Source: Oscillospiraceae bacterium
GTDB taxonomy: Bacteria; Bacillota; Clostridia; Oscillospirales; QAMX01
Assembly: GCA_015068345.1 (NCBI GenBank)
Contig: SVKS01000006.1
Span: 1 to 54,859, forward strand
Length of the DNA: 54,859 nucleotides
Direction: 5' to 3'
The notes below the pieces were generated by a model, which saw nothing but the letters and a program-made list of their open reading frames with translations, searched no databases and had not been told where the DNA came from. Below are positions 7,710-16,015 of this stretch, in pieces (within the stretch, counting starts at the first letter, position 1; every line of letters begins with the position of its first letter). The position numbers and the translations under genes were made by a program.

Positions 7710-9203
7710 ATGGAAGAAAAGATTTACGTCAATTACGAGGATTTTGGTGCCGTCGGAGACGGCGAGCACGATGACATGGCGGCCATTGTGGCAGCCCATG
7801 CCTATGCCAACGCCCACGGCCTGCCGGTAAAAACCAGGCGGGATGCCACCTACTACATCGGTCCCGGGGCCAACCCGGCCTACGTAGAAACCGACGTGGA
7901 TTGGAACACTTCCCGCTTTACCATCGATGACCGGGCGGTGGAAAACAACAAGGTGCCCGTCTTTATGGTGCGTTCCACCCTGGCGGAAACCACTCTGCCC
8001 ATCACCCGCCTGACCCGAGACACCAAAAAGTTGGATATCCATCCCGAAAGGGACATGCTGGTGACGGTGTATAACGACAACGTCCGCCACTTCATCCGGT
8101 TGGGCCCCAACCAGAGCGCCGGAGAGCCGGCGTTGGATACCTTCGTTTTGAAAACCGATGGTACCATCTACGGCAATATCGACTGGGACCACGAGACCGT
8201 CACCCGGGTAGTGGCTCGTCCCATTGACGAAAGATCCCTGACATTGAAGGGCGGTTATTTTACCACCATCGCTAACCGGGAAGCCTCTACCTACAATTAT
8301 TACGGCCGGAATATTAAAATTCAGCGTTCCAGGGTGACGGTGGATTCGGTGGTTCACTACGTGGCGGGGGAAATCGGTCACGGAGCACCCTATGGCGGCT
8401 TTGTCAGTGGGGTGAACTGTGCCTACTTTACCGTGAAGAACAGCTTTTTTACCGGACATAAGATTTACCAGACCATTGGAGCCGCCGGGGTACCGGTGCC
8501 CATGGGCTCTTATGATCTGAACGCCAACAACGTGGTGGACTTTTATTGCGAAAACTGCCGCATCAACGGTATCACCGACAATACCCGCTGGGGGGTCATC
8601 GCCAGCAATTTCTGCAAAAATATCGTGGTGGAAAACTGCATTTTCTCCCGGCTGGATGCCCACATGGGAGTTTCCGGGGAATATACCATCCGAAACTCCC
8701 AGCTTGGCCACCAGGGGCTCAATGCCATTGGTAAGGGCAAACTGACTCTGGAAAATACCACCCTTTACGGATACCGATTCCTTAACTTTCGGGATGACTA
8801 CGGAAGCAACTGGGAAGGGGACGTGGAGATCAAAAATTGCCGCTGGATTCCGAATGGCGGGGAGGAATGTACCCCCATTCTGATCCATTCCACCAACAAC
8901 GGTATGCACGACTTCGGTTATCCCTGCTCCATGCCCGAACATATCGTCATCGACGGCCTTGTGGTGGCAGATACCAACACCCCCGACGGATACCCGGGTC
9001 TGCAATTGCTCAAAAACCCCGACGAGGGTGCCTGGAAAAAGAAGGAGAATCCGGCCGATCCCGGGCCCTTCCCCTACAAACGGGCTAAGTCGGTGGAGGT
9101 AACTGGACTGGTCTGCGAAAGCGGCAAGCCCGCCTTCGTATGCGACGATCCCAACGCCTTCCCGGACACCGTGATTACGGTGAACGGGGAAAAACTCAAC
9201 TGA
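7710..9203 (+). CDS. Right-handed beta-helix protein, pectate-lyase-like
   Basis: A 497-residue protein opening with YEDFGAVGDGEHDDMAAI, the N-terminal signature of pectate-lyase-superfamily (GH28/PL-like) parallel beta-helix proteins. The middle is built of repeating short strands with aligned Asn and Val residues (for example KNIVVENCIF and KLTLENTTLYG), as in a beta-solenoid. No signal peptide is visible. I could not identify catalytic Asp or Lys residues with confidence, so it may be a lyase, a hydrolase or a binding protein. The ATG at 7710 has AAGGAG 6 nt upstream. It is co-transcribed with the aldo/keto reductase. Confidence 0.75.
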   Translation: MEEKIYVNYEDFGAVGDGEHDDMAAIVAAHAYANAHGLPVKTRRDATYYIGPGANPAYVETDVDWNTSRFTIDDRAVENNKVPVFMVRSTLAETTLPITRLTRDTKKLDIHPERDMLVTVYNDNVRHFIRLGPNQSAGEPALDTFVLKTDGTIYGNIDWDHETVTRVVARPIDERSLTLKGGYFTTIANREASTYNYYGRNIKIQRSRVTVDSVVHYVAGEIGHGAPYGGFVSGVNCAYFTVKNSFFTGHKIYQTIGAAGVPVPMGSYDLNANNVVDFYCENCRINGITDNTRWGVIASNFCKNIVVENCIFSRLDAHMGVSGEYTIRNSQLGHQGLNAIGKGKLTLENTTLYGYRFLNFRDDYGSNWEGDVEIKNCRWIPNGGEECTPILIHSTNNGMHDFGYPCSMPEHIVIDGLVVADTNTPDGYPGLQLLKNPDEGAWKKKENPADPGPFPYKRAKSVEVTGLVCESGKPAFVCDDPNAFPDTVITVNGEKLN

Positions 9204-9224
9204 TTTACGTTCCAGAATCCAATG

Positions 9225-9252
9225 ATGGTACACCCTTTTCGGGGTGTACCAT
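9225..9252 (+). terminator. Hairpin between the beta-helix gene and the MATE gene
   Basis: Perfect 11-bp stem (ATGGTACACCC / GGGTGTACCAT) with a 6-nt loop but only a short, broken T-run. It is probably a weak terminator or attenuator 24 bp before the MATE start. Confidence 0.55.
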
Positions 9253-9275
9253 TGTTATGGGAAGGGAGGAAAGAA

Positions 9276-10646
9276 ATGCTATTTACCAACCGGGATCTTT
9301 ATAAAATCGCCATTCCCCTGATGCTTCAAAGCATCCTCGCCACCACCATCGGTATGATCGACTCGGTCATGGTGGCCGGTATTGGGGAGGCGGCGGTGTC
9401 GGGGGTAGCCCTGATCAACTCGCTGGATGCGGTGCTGGTGAACTTTTTTGCCGCCATGGTGGCAGGGGGCACCGTTATCATTTCCCAATATCTTGGCAAG
9501 GGGGATATGCAAAAATCCCAGGAGGCCATGAAGCAGCTGCTTTACGTGACGCTGGCGGTTTCGTTGTTGATTACCCTGTTCGGCCAGATCTTCCGGGAAC
9601 CCATGCTCCGCCTGCTATTTGGGGAGGTGGAGGAGGGGGTCATGTATTACGCAGACCGGTATTTCCTTTTTGTTTCTCTGTCTTTTCCCTTCCTTGGGCT
9701 TGCCAATGCCTGCAGCGCCGCCATGCGGGCCATGGGCAATTCGGCCACACCCATGCTGATCTCCCTGGTGGACAATGGCTGTAATATCCTCTTGAATGGG
9801 GTCTTTATTTACTGGTTGGACATGGAAACCGCTGGGGCGGCCATTGCATCCCTCATCAGCCGGGTGATCGGAGCGGGAATCCTGCTTCTTTTGATGATGG
9901 ACCGGCGGCAGGACATCCACATCGACCGGCCTCTATATTATCGACCGGAGTTTTCCATTATCAGAGGAATCCTTCGCATCGGAATCCCCAATGCCATTGA
10001 AAACTGTATGTTCAGCTTTGGTAAGCTCCTGACCCAAAGCGTGGTTTCCACCCTGGGAACCGCCTCCATCACCGCAAACTCGGTGGCCTCCAACGTGGTG
10101 AATTACCAGTACATCGCCGGGGCTTCGGTGGGAAACGCATCGGTGATTGTCATTGGCCGTTGTATCGGTGCCGGGGAAAAGGAACAAGCCAAACACTACT
10201 CCCGAAAGCTTCTGTTTGCGGCCTATCTTTGCGTGTGGACGGTGGTATTGATCACAGCTGTGTTGGTCCGGCCCATCATCGGCTGTTGGCAGCTGACACC
10301 CGAAACCACCGAGTTGACCCGGGATCTGATCCTCTTCCATTGCGTCAGCGCCGCGTTGGTATGGCCGGTGGGATTTGTTCTGCCCAGCATGTTCCGGGCG
10401 GCAAGCGACGTGAAATTCCCCATGGTGATCTCCATCACCTGTATGTGGCTCTTCCGGGTGGCCTTCAGCTACATTTTGGCACCCGAGTCCTATCCGGTTT
10501 TGGGGATGAATCTTCCGGGACTTGGTATGGGAGTCATGGGCGTTTGGGTGGCCATGATCATCGACTGGGCTGTCCGGGTGGCAATATACGCCTGGCGCTA
10601 CTTCAGCGGAAGATGGCTCACCGTATACGATAAGATCAAAGAGTAA
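9276..10646 (+). CDS. MATE-family multidrug/cation antiporter
   Basis: A 456-residue inner-membrane exporter with twelve predicted helices arranged as two six-helix halves. It is typical of the NorM/DinF group of MATE proteins, which expel cationic or amphipathic compounds in exchange for Na+ or H+. Family-like features are PLMLQSILATTIGMIDSVMV in helix 1 and the internal repeat IGIPNAIENCMFSFGKLL in helix 7. The start at 9276 follows GGGAGGAAAGA; an upstream ATG within the hairpin is rejected. A LysR regulator follows after 26 bp, probably in the same transcript. Confidence 0.92.
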   Translation: MLFTNRDLYKIAIPLMLQSILATTIGMIDSVMVAGIGEAAVSGVALINSLDAVLVNFFAAMVAGGTVIISQYLGKGDMQKSQEAMKQLLYVTLAVSLLITLFGQIFREPMLRLLFGEVEEGVMYYADRYFLFVSLSFPFLGLANACSAAMRAMGNSATPMLISLVDNGCNILLNGVFIYWLDMETAGAAIASLISRVIGAGILLLLMMDRRQDIHIDRPLYYRPEFSIIRGILRIGIPNAIENCMFSFGKLLTQSVVSTLGTASITANSVASNVVNYQYIAGASVGNASVIVIGRCIGAGEKEQAKHYSRKLLFAAYLCVWTVVLITAVLVRPIIGCWQLTPETTELTRDLILFHCVSAALVWPVGFVLPSMFRAASDVKFPMVISITCMWLFRVAFSYILAPESYPVLGMNLPGLGMGVMGVWVAMIIDWAVRVAIYAWRYFSGRWLTVYDKIKE

Positions 10647-10672
10647 ACGAATGCGAATAGGAGCGATGGCAG

Positions 10673-11560
10673 ATGGATATCAAGAACCTGAATACCCTGA
10701 TCCACGTGGCGGAACTGGGCAGTTTTTCCCGGGCAGGGGAGCGATTGGGATATTCCCAACCCACTGTTTCGGTGCAGATCAAACAACTGGAGGAGGAACT
10801 GGGGGTGCGGCTCTTCGACCGCATTGGTCACGCCATTCGGCTGACCGGACCCGGCAGGGATGTTCTGCGCTATGCCCAGGAGATTTGTCGTATCTGTGGA
10901 GAAATGTCCCAAAATACCGCGGGAAACAATGAAAGACCCACGGTAATCCGATTGGCTACTGCCGACTCGCTGTGTGGTCCCTTGATCCAGCGGGTATTGC
11001 CCATTCTTCGGGAACAATGTCCCAATATCTCCCTGAAATGGATGACCGCCGGTACCGAAGATATGTTCCGCATGCTGGACCACAACGAAGCCGATCTGGT
11101 TTGCACCCTGGACCGGCATATTTACAACACCAACTATGTGGTAGCCCGGGAGGAGAAGATTGGAGTGCATTTTGTGGCACCGGCGATCCATCCTTTGACG
11201 GGACGGGGGCCTCTGACCAAACGGGGGCTTTTGGGGCAGGATTTCCTCCTGACCGAGAAGAATATGAGTTACCGGGGCCTTCTGGATGAATGGATGGCGG
11301 AGGACTCCCTGGAGATCAAGCCCATATTGGAAAGCGGCAGCGCCGACCTGATTTGCCGCTTGGTGGAACAGGGATACGGAATCTCTTTCCTGCCGGATTA
11401 TGTTACCGAAGAAGCCTGGAGGTCGGGACGTATTGTGCGGCTGGAGGCAGAGGGGTTCCAACCGGAACTGTGGAAACAGCTTCTCTATCACCGGGAGAAA
11501 TGGGTGACCCGCTCCATGGAACGGGTGATCGAGCATTTGAAAGCAATCACTTTAGCATAA
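10673..11560 (+). CDS. LysR-family transcriptional regulator
   Basis: A 295-residue LysR-type regulator. Residues 1-60 form the winged helix (NTLIHVAELGSFSRAGERLG, then SQPTVSVQIKQLEEELG), followed by the long linker helix and a two-lobed effector domain. GIRSGSADLICRLVEQGYGI-type spacing in the C-terminal part fits the substrate-binding fold. The downstream position in the MATE unit suggests it controls that exporter or itself. The inducer is unknown. Confidence 0.93.
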   Translation: MDIKNLNTLIHVAELGSFSRAGERLGYSQPTVSVQIKQLEEELGVRLFDRIGHAIRLTGPGRDVLRYAQEICRICGEMSQNTAGNNERPTVIRLATADSLCGPLIQRVLPILREQCPNISLKWMTAGTEDMFRMLDHNEADLVCTLDRHIYNTNYVVAREEKIGVHFVAPAIHPLTGRGPLTKRGLLGQDFLLTEKNMSYRGLLDEWMAEDSLEIKPILESGSADLICRLVEQGYGISFLPDYVTEEAWRSGRIVRLEAEGFQPELWKQLLYHREKWVTRSMERVIEHLKAITLA

Positions 11561-11564
11561 AAAT

Positions 11565-11600
11565 AACGCAGAACCGAAATTCTGGTTCTGCGTTTGACTT
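11565..11600. terminator. Convergent terminator, LysR gene / MFS gene
   Basis: 11-bp stem AACGCAGAACC / GGTTCTGCGTT with an 8-nt loop and T-rich flank. Confidence 0.8.
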
Positions 11601-11601
11601 T

Positions 11602-12864
11602 TTATTTGGAAGGTTCGTCCTGCTTGCGGAGCTCCTTGGAAAGAAGTACCAGGACGGCGATGACGATGAAAATCAGGATGTTCAGGAGGAAGGGGAGGCG
11701 GCGGTCCATGGCGGAAAGCTGACCGATGATCCAACCGAAGGGGGTGGTGATGGCCATGGTTACCACGTAAAGCAGGCTCTGGGCCCGGCTGCGTTCTTCG
11801 GCATCAATGAAGATGACCATCAGGGCATCCCGACGGGGGAAGAACAGGGCGCAGGCGAAGGCTTCAAACAGGGTGTAGCCAAGAACCAGCCACAGATTGC
11901 CCACCGGAGCCATCAAGAGAACCACGTGGCTTGCAATATAGAGAATCAAAGACCCCACCATAACCGGTCGGTAACGGAGAGCGTTGAAGTGGTTTTGTAC
12001 CGTGAAGATGAAAACCAGCATGAAGGCCGCCCGGATCATGGGGAATACCGAAACGAATTCCTGGGAAATGGACAGGTTTTCGGTGATGTAGATGGCAAAA
12101 AAGCTGCCGGTGACCATGGTGGAAACGTTGATCAGGGCGTAAATGATAATGATAAAGCGGGTCTCGGCACTCCTGATCACCTTCAGGAACACATCCTTGT
12201 ACTCCCAGATCAGCTTCCACAGGGAGGTGTTTTTGGTTTCGGCCATGCGGATGGCACCCTGCCGGGTCTCCCTGGAGGCAAAATAGAGGATCAGGAACTT
12301 ACTGGTCATCATGACGAAGGTGACGAAGTAGAGGATGCGCATGGTGGGAACCAGGGTCAGCTTGTTGATCAAAATGGCCGAAATGGGGGCGAAGAATACC
12401 GCCAAAAGCCCCGAAACGTTGATCCAGGTGTAAATATCCACCAGATCCTCCTCCCGGGCGTCCTCCACCAGAAGGCAGTTCCAGGCGTTGTCGGTGATCT
12501 TCCACATGCCGTTGACCACGGCGGCGGCAAAGAACCACCAGAAATTCTGGCTGAACATCCAGATCAGGCAGGGAACAGACCAGGATAGAATATCGAAAAT
12601 GGCGGTGGTTTTCCGCCGGCCCAGCTTGTCGCACAGGACACCGCCCAGAAGGGCGGCAATGACCTGGAAGATGGCGCCAATGGAAAGCAGGAAGCCGATC
12701 TGCTGGTCAGATACCCCCAGAGCTACCATGAAGAGGGATGCGTAGGGGGAGTAGAGGTTGTAGGGGATGCCCCACAGGGGCTCGGTGTAAACACAGGCCC
12801 GCTGGTTGCCCCGCAGGGCAAACAGGGACCGGAACAGATTCGTTTTGGGTTTTGGTTCGGACAT
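11602..12864 (-). CDS. MFS transporter, probably glycoside importer
   Basis: A 420-residue twelve-helix major facilitator. The loop 2-3 motif appears as GGVLCDKLGRRKTT, and the central cytoplasmic loop lies around residues 200-240. The start follows AAGGAGAATACCCCC. It lies 21 bp downstream of a GH39 beta-xylosidase in the same orientation, so it may bring in xylo-oligosaccharides or a related glycoside. This is inferred from the neighbour only. Nothing in the sequence separates sugar from drug substrates. Confidence 0.85.
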   Translation of the reverse strand: MSEPKPKTNLFRSLFALRGNQRACVYTEPLWGIPYNLYSPYASLFMVALGVSDQQIGFLLSIGAIFQVIAALLGGVLCDKLGRRKTTAIFDILSWSVPCLIWMFSQNFWWFFAAAVVNGMWKITDNAWNCLLVEDAREEDLVDIYTWINVSGLLAVFFAPISAILINKLTLVPTMRILYFVTFVMMTSKFLILYFASRETRQGAIRMAETKNTSLWKLIWEYKDVFLKVIRSAETRFIIIIYALINVSTMVTGSFFAIYITENLSISQEFVSVFPMIRAAFMLVFIFTVQNHFNALRYRPVMVGSLILYIASHVVLLMAPVGNLWLVLGYTLFEAFACALFFPRRDALMVIFIDAEERSRAQSLLYVVTMAITTPFGWIIGQLSAMDRRLPFLLNILIFIVIAVLVLLSKELRKQDEPSK

Positions 12865-12885
12865 GGGGGTATTCTCCTTGGCAAG

Positions 12886-14400
12886 TCAGATTCGTTCCAG
12901 GGTCAATAGGTAAACGTCGTTGGTGCGAAGGGGGATGGTTTTGGAAAAGGGGGAACCGTCCAGCGCCAGGGTGGCTTCCCAAATGGGGCGGCCGTCGGTT
13001 TGCTCCTTTAGATTCCGTACCTGTTCCCGGGAAAGGGAGTCCTCGTACTCGGTGTGCAGGAAGATGGTATAGGGATCGTTGATGCCATGGCCCACGGCGT
13101 AAAGCTTTGCGCTGTAGCGCCCGGGAAGGGGATTCCGGAGGGTCAGAGTTACGTCCTCCTGCTTTTCCGGGGGAACGTCCCTCCCGAAGTAGAGAATATT
13201 TTCCTCCTCCTGGAAGTTGTCGCAGTTCCAGGTCAGGAGCTGGTAACCATTGTGGCTTTGGGTGGCCAGGGTGTTTTCATCGGGGCAGAAAAGCCGGGTA
13301 TCCCCCAGCATGGCCAGGAAGCGGTAGGCAAAATAGGAGGGCTTGGGGATGCCCTGCAGGTTCAAAAGGCCGAAGCCGCCATGGAAATTGGTGGTGGGAG
13401 GACCGTCCTCCTCAAATACGTCGGACACCTCGCAAAAGGACAGGGAGGAGATTTTGTTCATGCAGTCCTTCAAAATCTGAAGCATGTGGGAGGGGGCCCG
13501 ATAGGAATCGTGCAGGGGGTCCCAGTAGCAGAAGGTCAGCCCCCATTCGGTGTAATGGATCTCCATGGGGTCATCCTTCATAACCTCCAACACGTGATCC
13601 ACGCTTTGGGTGGCACCGCCGGGCACCAGCTTCAGGTTGGAAAGGGGCCAGGGGGTACCCGGGGACCAGGTAGGGACGTGGCAGTCGGCATCGCTTTTTG
13701 CTCCGGGAGTGTGGTCGGTCAGGCAGTAGGAGTGGGCGGTCAAGAAATCCAAAGGAATGTTATTTGCCCGGCAATGGTCCCGCAGGGCGGGGAGCCAATC
13801 ATGGGCTCCGGCCACCGAGGGGCCGCCAATCTTGTAATCGGGGCACACCGACTTCACCGCCAGGGCGGTGACCTCGTATAATTTGAAATACTCCTCCCGA
13901 TCGCCGGTGAAAAACCATCCGTCAGGCTCGTTCCAGACCTCAAAAAGCCAGGTCTTGACCTCTTCCTCCCCGTAACGATGGGTGAAGTGTTGGGTAATGC
14001 GGTAGATCAGGTCGTACCATTTGTTATAATCGGCGGGAGGGGTGATGTTGGATTTTTCCCAGTAGATGGTCTTATCCCCGCTTGCCAGGGTTTCCGGCAT
14101 GAAATCGAACACCACAAAGGGTTTCATACCGATTTCCAGCAGGTAGTCGTAGACTTCATCGCAGTATTGGAAGCTGTAAATGGGCTCTCCGCTTTTGGAA
14201 AGACGGTAAATACCCATATCGTCCTGCAAAAGACCGTGGAATCTGACGTACTCAAATCCGCAGGTATCGTGAACCATTTTCAAGTGTTCCCGGTGGTCGG
14301 CCCGTAAGAGCAAATAAGCTCGGGATGCGCTGACACAACGGCTAAAATAACGGTCCAGTGTGCCTTCCACACGGGTGGTATCCACCATAATATTCTTCAT
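12886..14400 (-). CDS. Beta-xylosidase-type glycoside hydrolase, GH39
   Basis: A retaining glycosidase with a TIM barrel. Acid/base Glu158 lies in FEVWNEPDGW and nucleophile Glu285 in IHYTEWG, both textbook GH39 sites, with a C-terminal beta-sandwich after about residue 390. The 504 residues match the family length. There is no signal peptide, so it should act on imported xylo-oligosaccharides or other beta-xylosides; other GH39 specificities cannot be excluded. The ATG at 14400 is preceded by GGGGAGG at rather long spacing, and Met5 at 14388 is an alternative. An MFS carrier follows 21 bp downstream. Confidence 0.9.
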   Translation of the reverse strand: MKNIMVDTTRVEGTLDRYFSRCVSASRAYLLLRADHREHLKMVHDTCGFEYVRFHGLLQDDMGIYRLSKSGEPIYSFQYCDEVYDYLLEIGMKPFVVFDFMPETLASGDKTIYWEKSNITPPADYNKWYDLIYRITQHFTHRYGEEEVKTWLFEVWNEPDGWFFTGDREEYFKLYEVTALAVKSVCPDYKIGGPSVAGAHDWLPALRDHCRANNIPLDFLTAHSYCLTDHTPGAKSDADCHVPTWSPGTPWPLSNLKLVPGGATQSVDHVLEVMKDDPMEIHYTEWGLTFCYWDPLHDSYRAPSHMLQILKDCMNKISSLSFCEVSDVFEEDGPPTTNFHGGFGLLNLQGIPKPSYFAYRFLAMLGDTRLFCPDENTLATQSHNGYQLLTWNCDNFQEEENILYFGRDVPPEKQEDVTLTLRNPLPGRYSAKLYAVGHGINDPYTIFLHTEYEDSLSREQVRNLKEQTDGRPIWEATLALDGSPFSKTIPLRTNDVYLLTLERI

Positions 14401-14420
14401 GCTTCCATCACCTCCCCGTG

Positions 14421-14449
14421 ATTATAGCACGAATGGGCAGGGGTGTAAA
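14421..14449 (-). promoter_or_regulatory. Promoter of the GH39-MFS operon
   Basis: Minus-strand -35 TTTACA (14449-14444), 17-bp spacer, -10 TATAAT (14426-14421), very close to the start codon. Confidence 0.75.
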
Positions 14450-14469
14450 GGATTGTAAAAAAATAAAAA

Positions 14470-14505
14470 TTCCCCCTTGCAAAAGGGAATCGGTTGTGTT
14501 ATGAT
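14470..14505 (+). promoter_or_regulatory. Promoter of the second MFS gene with overlapping inverted repeat
   Basis: -35 TTGCAA (14477-14482), 17-bp spacer, -10 TATGAT (14500-14505). ATTCCC (14470-14475) and GGGAAT (14485-14490) flank the -35 box and could be a repressor site. Confidence 0.6.
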
Positions 14506-14568
14506 AACGCCACTTCCGAAGGTATTCAAAGCTACGGAGCAAATTTTGCCGCAAAGGTGGCATGATGT

Positions 14569-15906
14569 ATGTTTGCAACTCTCAAAAAACGCTTTCTCAA
14601 TTCGGACTTTTGCCAGGTGTTCAATTTCCGCACCCCCGAAAGCAAGGGCAGTTCCCTGCTTTTGATCAATACCTTTACAGCAAACCTGGCCAACGTGTTT
14701 ATCACCGGCGTTTTCTATACCTCCTTTTTAGCCCAAAACGGTATCGATATCGTCCGGGTAGGTGTTATTTCCTTTGCCTCCTACCTGGCCTGGTTTGTGG
14801 GTCTTTTGTCACCTAAATTTCTCCGACTGTTCAAGCATCGCCGGGCACTTCTGTTATTTAACCATGTTTTCTACTACGTTTGTATCGTATTGGCCACCAC
14901 CATCATGCCCATATTTGTGGAGGACCCTGGGGCCAGGACGATCTGGTTCATCGTCTTCATGTTGATAGGCAGCATGACCAACGCCCTTTTGGGGCCCGGG
15001 GCTATGGCCTGGCACATTCACTTCGTTCCAGAGGAAAACGACAAGCGAAATATCTATTTTTCCTTCCAGAATATGGTGGGAAGCGTGGTGTCTACCGTTG
15101 CCGCGGTGGTCACCGCTATTGCAGCCGACTCCCTGGGGTCTGCCGGGGGGCAGGAGCAGCTTATCGTGACCCTGCGGTACGTGGCCTTCGGTCTGTTCGC
15201 TTTCGGGGGCATTTTGGTCTATGCCCTCCCGAAAGAATGGCCCTATGAGTATTCCAGCGACACTCCCAAACTCAGGGACGTGGTGACCCTGCCCTTCCAG
15301 CAAAAGAAATTTCTGTGCTGGTGCGGTGTGTGCTTCCTTTGGAACTTCATTGCCAACACCAACAGTGCCACCTGGAACTACTATCTTCTGGATACGGTGG
15401 GGATGCCCTACCTGATGACCCTGACCACCAGTATTTTCTGCATGATCGGGAACCTGTTCATGCTGCCCTTCTGGCGGCGGCTTATCGCCCGGTTTGGTTG
15501 GCACAAAATGCTTTGCGTCTGTTTCCTTTTGGAGGCGGTGTGTGAAACCACCTACAACTTTACCACCAGCACTACCCTGTGGTGGTACGTGTTGGTTTCA
15601 GTCTATTGTGGCCTGGTCTGTACCGGACTCAACCTGACCTATGCCAACCTCTTCTACGTGAACCTGCCCAAGGGGGACCGGGACGTTTACTACCTCTTCT
15701 GGAACTTTGGGGCCAACATTCTGGCCTTCCTGGGGGCCTCCTTCGGTACCTTCTTCCTGAGCATCTTCCAAAAGATCGAGCCGGTCACCATGTTCGGCCT
15801 GCCCTTCTACGGGTCCCAGTTCCTGCCATGGGTGCGCTTTATCCTGACGGTGCTTCTGGCGATATACATCTGGAAGATTACACCCTATACCCTGCGTGAA
15901 GACTGA
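14569..15906 (+). CDS. MFS transporter
   Basis: A 445-residue polytopic membrane protein with about twelve helices and major-facilitator character. Its best family-like segments are LLLINTFTANLANVF in helix 1 and a central loop around residue 225. It lies between the divergent GH39 operon and the GH2 beta-mannosidase, so a role in glycan or glycoside uptake is likely but not shown. The ATG at 14569 follows AAAGGTGGCATGATGT; a nearby ATG at 14562 is in another frame. It forms a single-gene unit with its own promoter and terminator. Confidence 0.8.
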   Translation: MFATLKKRFLNSDFCQVFNFRTPESKGSSLLLINTFTANLANVFITGVFYTSFLAQNGIDIVRVGVISFASYLAWFVGLLSPKFLRLFKHRRALLLFNHVFYYVCIVLATTIMPIFVEDPGARTIWFIVFMLIGSMTNALLGPGAMAWHIHFVPEENDKRNIYFSFQNMVGSVVSTVAAVVTAIAADSLGSAGGQEQLIVTLRYVAFGLFAFGGILVYALPKEWPYEYSSDTPKLRDVVTLPFQQKKFLCWCGVCFLWNFIANTNSATWNYYLLDTVGMPYLMTLTTSIFCMIGNLFMLPFWRRLIARFGWHKMLCVCFLLEAVCETTYNFTTSTTLWWYVLVSVYCGLVCTGLNLTYANLFYVNLPKGDRDVYYLFWNFGANILAFLGASFGTFFLSIFQKIEPVTMFGLPFYGSQFLPWVRFILTVLLAIYIWKITPYTLRED

Positions 15907-15912
15907 CTTTAT

Positions 15913-15947
15913 TTCCCCTCCTTCGACGGTTGAAGGAGGGGAATTTT
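15913..15947 (+). terminator. Terminator after the second MFS gene
   Basis: Perfect 12-bp stem TTCCCCTCCTTC / GAAGGAGGGGAA, 7-nt loop, T-run. Confidence 0.9.
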
Positions 15948-15948
15948 C

Positions 15949-15977
15949 TTGTATTCGGATTACCTCCGTGCTATAAT
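15949..15977 (+). promoter_or_regulatory. Promoter of the beta-mannosidase gene
   Basis: -35 TTGTAT (15949-15954), 17-bp spacer, -10 TATAAT (15972-15977), starting just after the previous terminator. Confidence 0.75.
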
Positions 15978-16015
15978 ACAGGGGACAACCTGTGAAATCG
16001 GGAAGGAGAAAAATC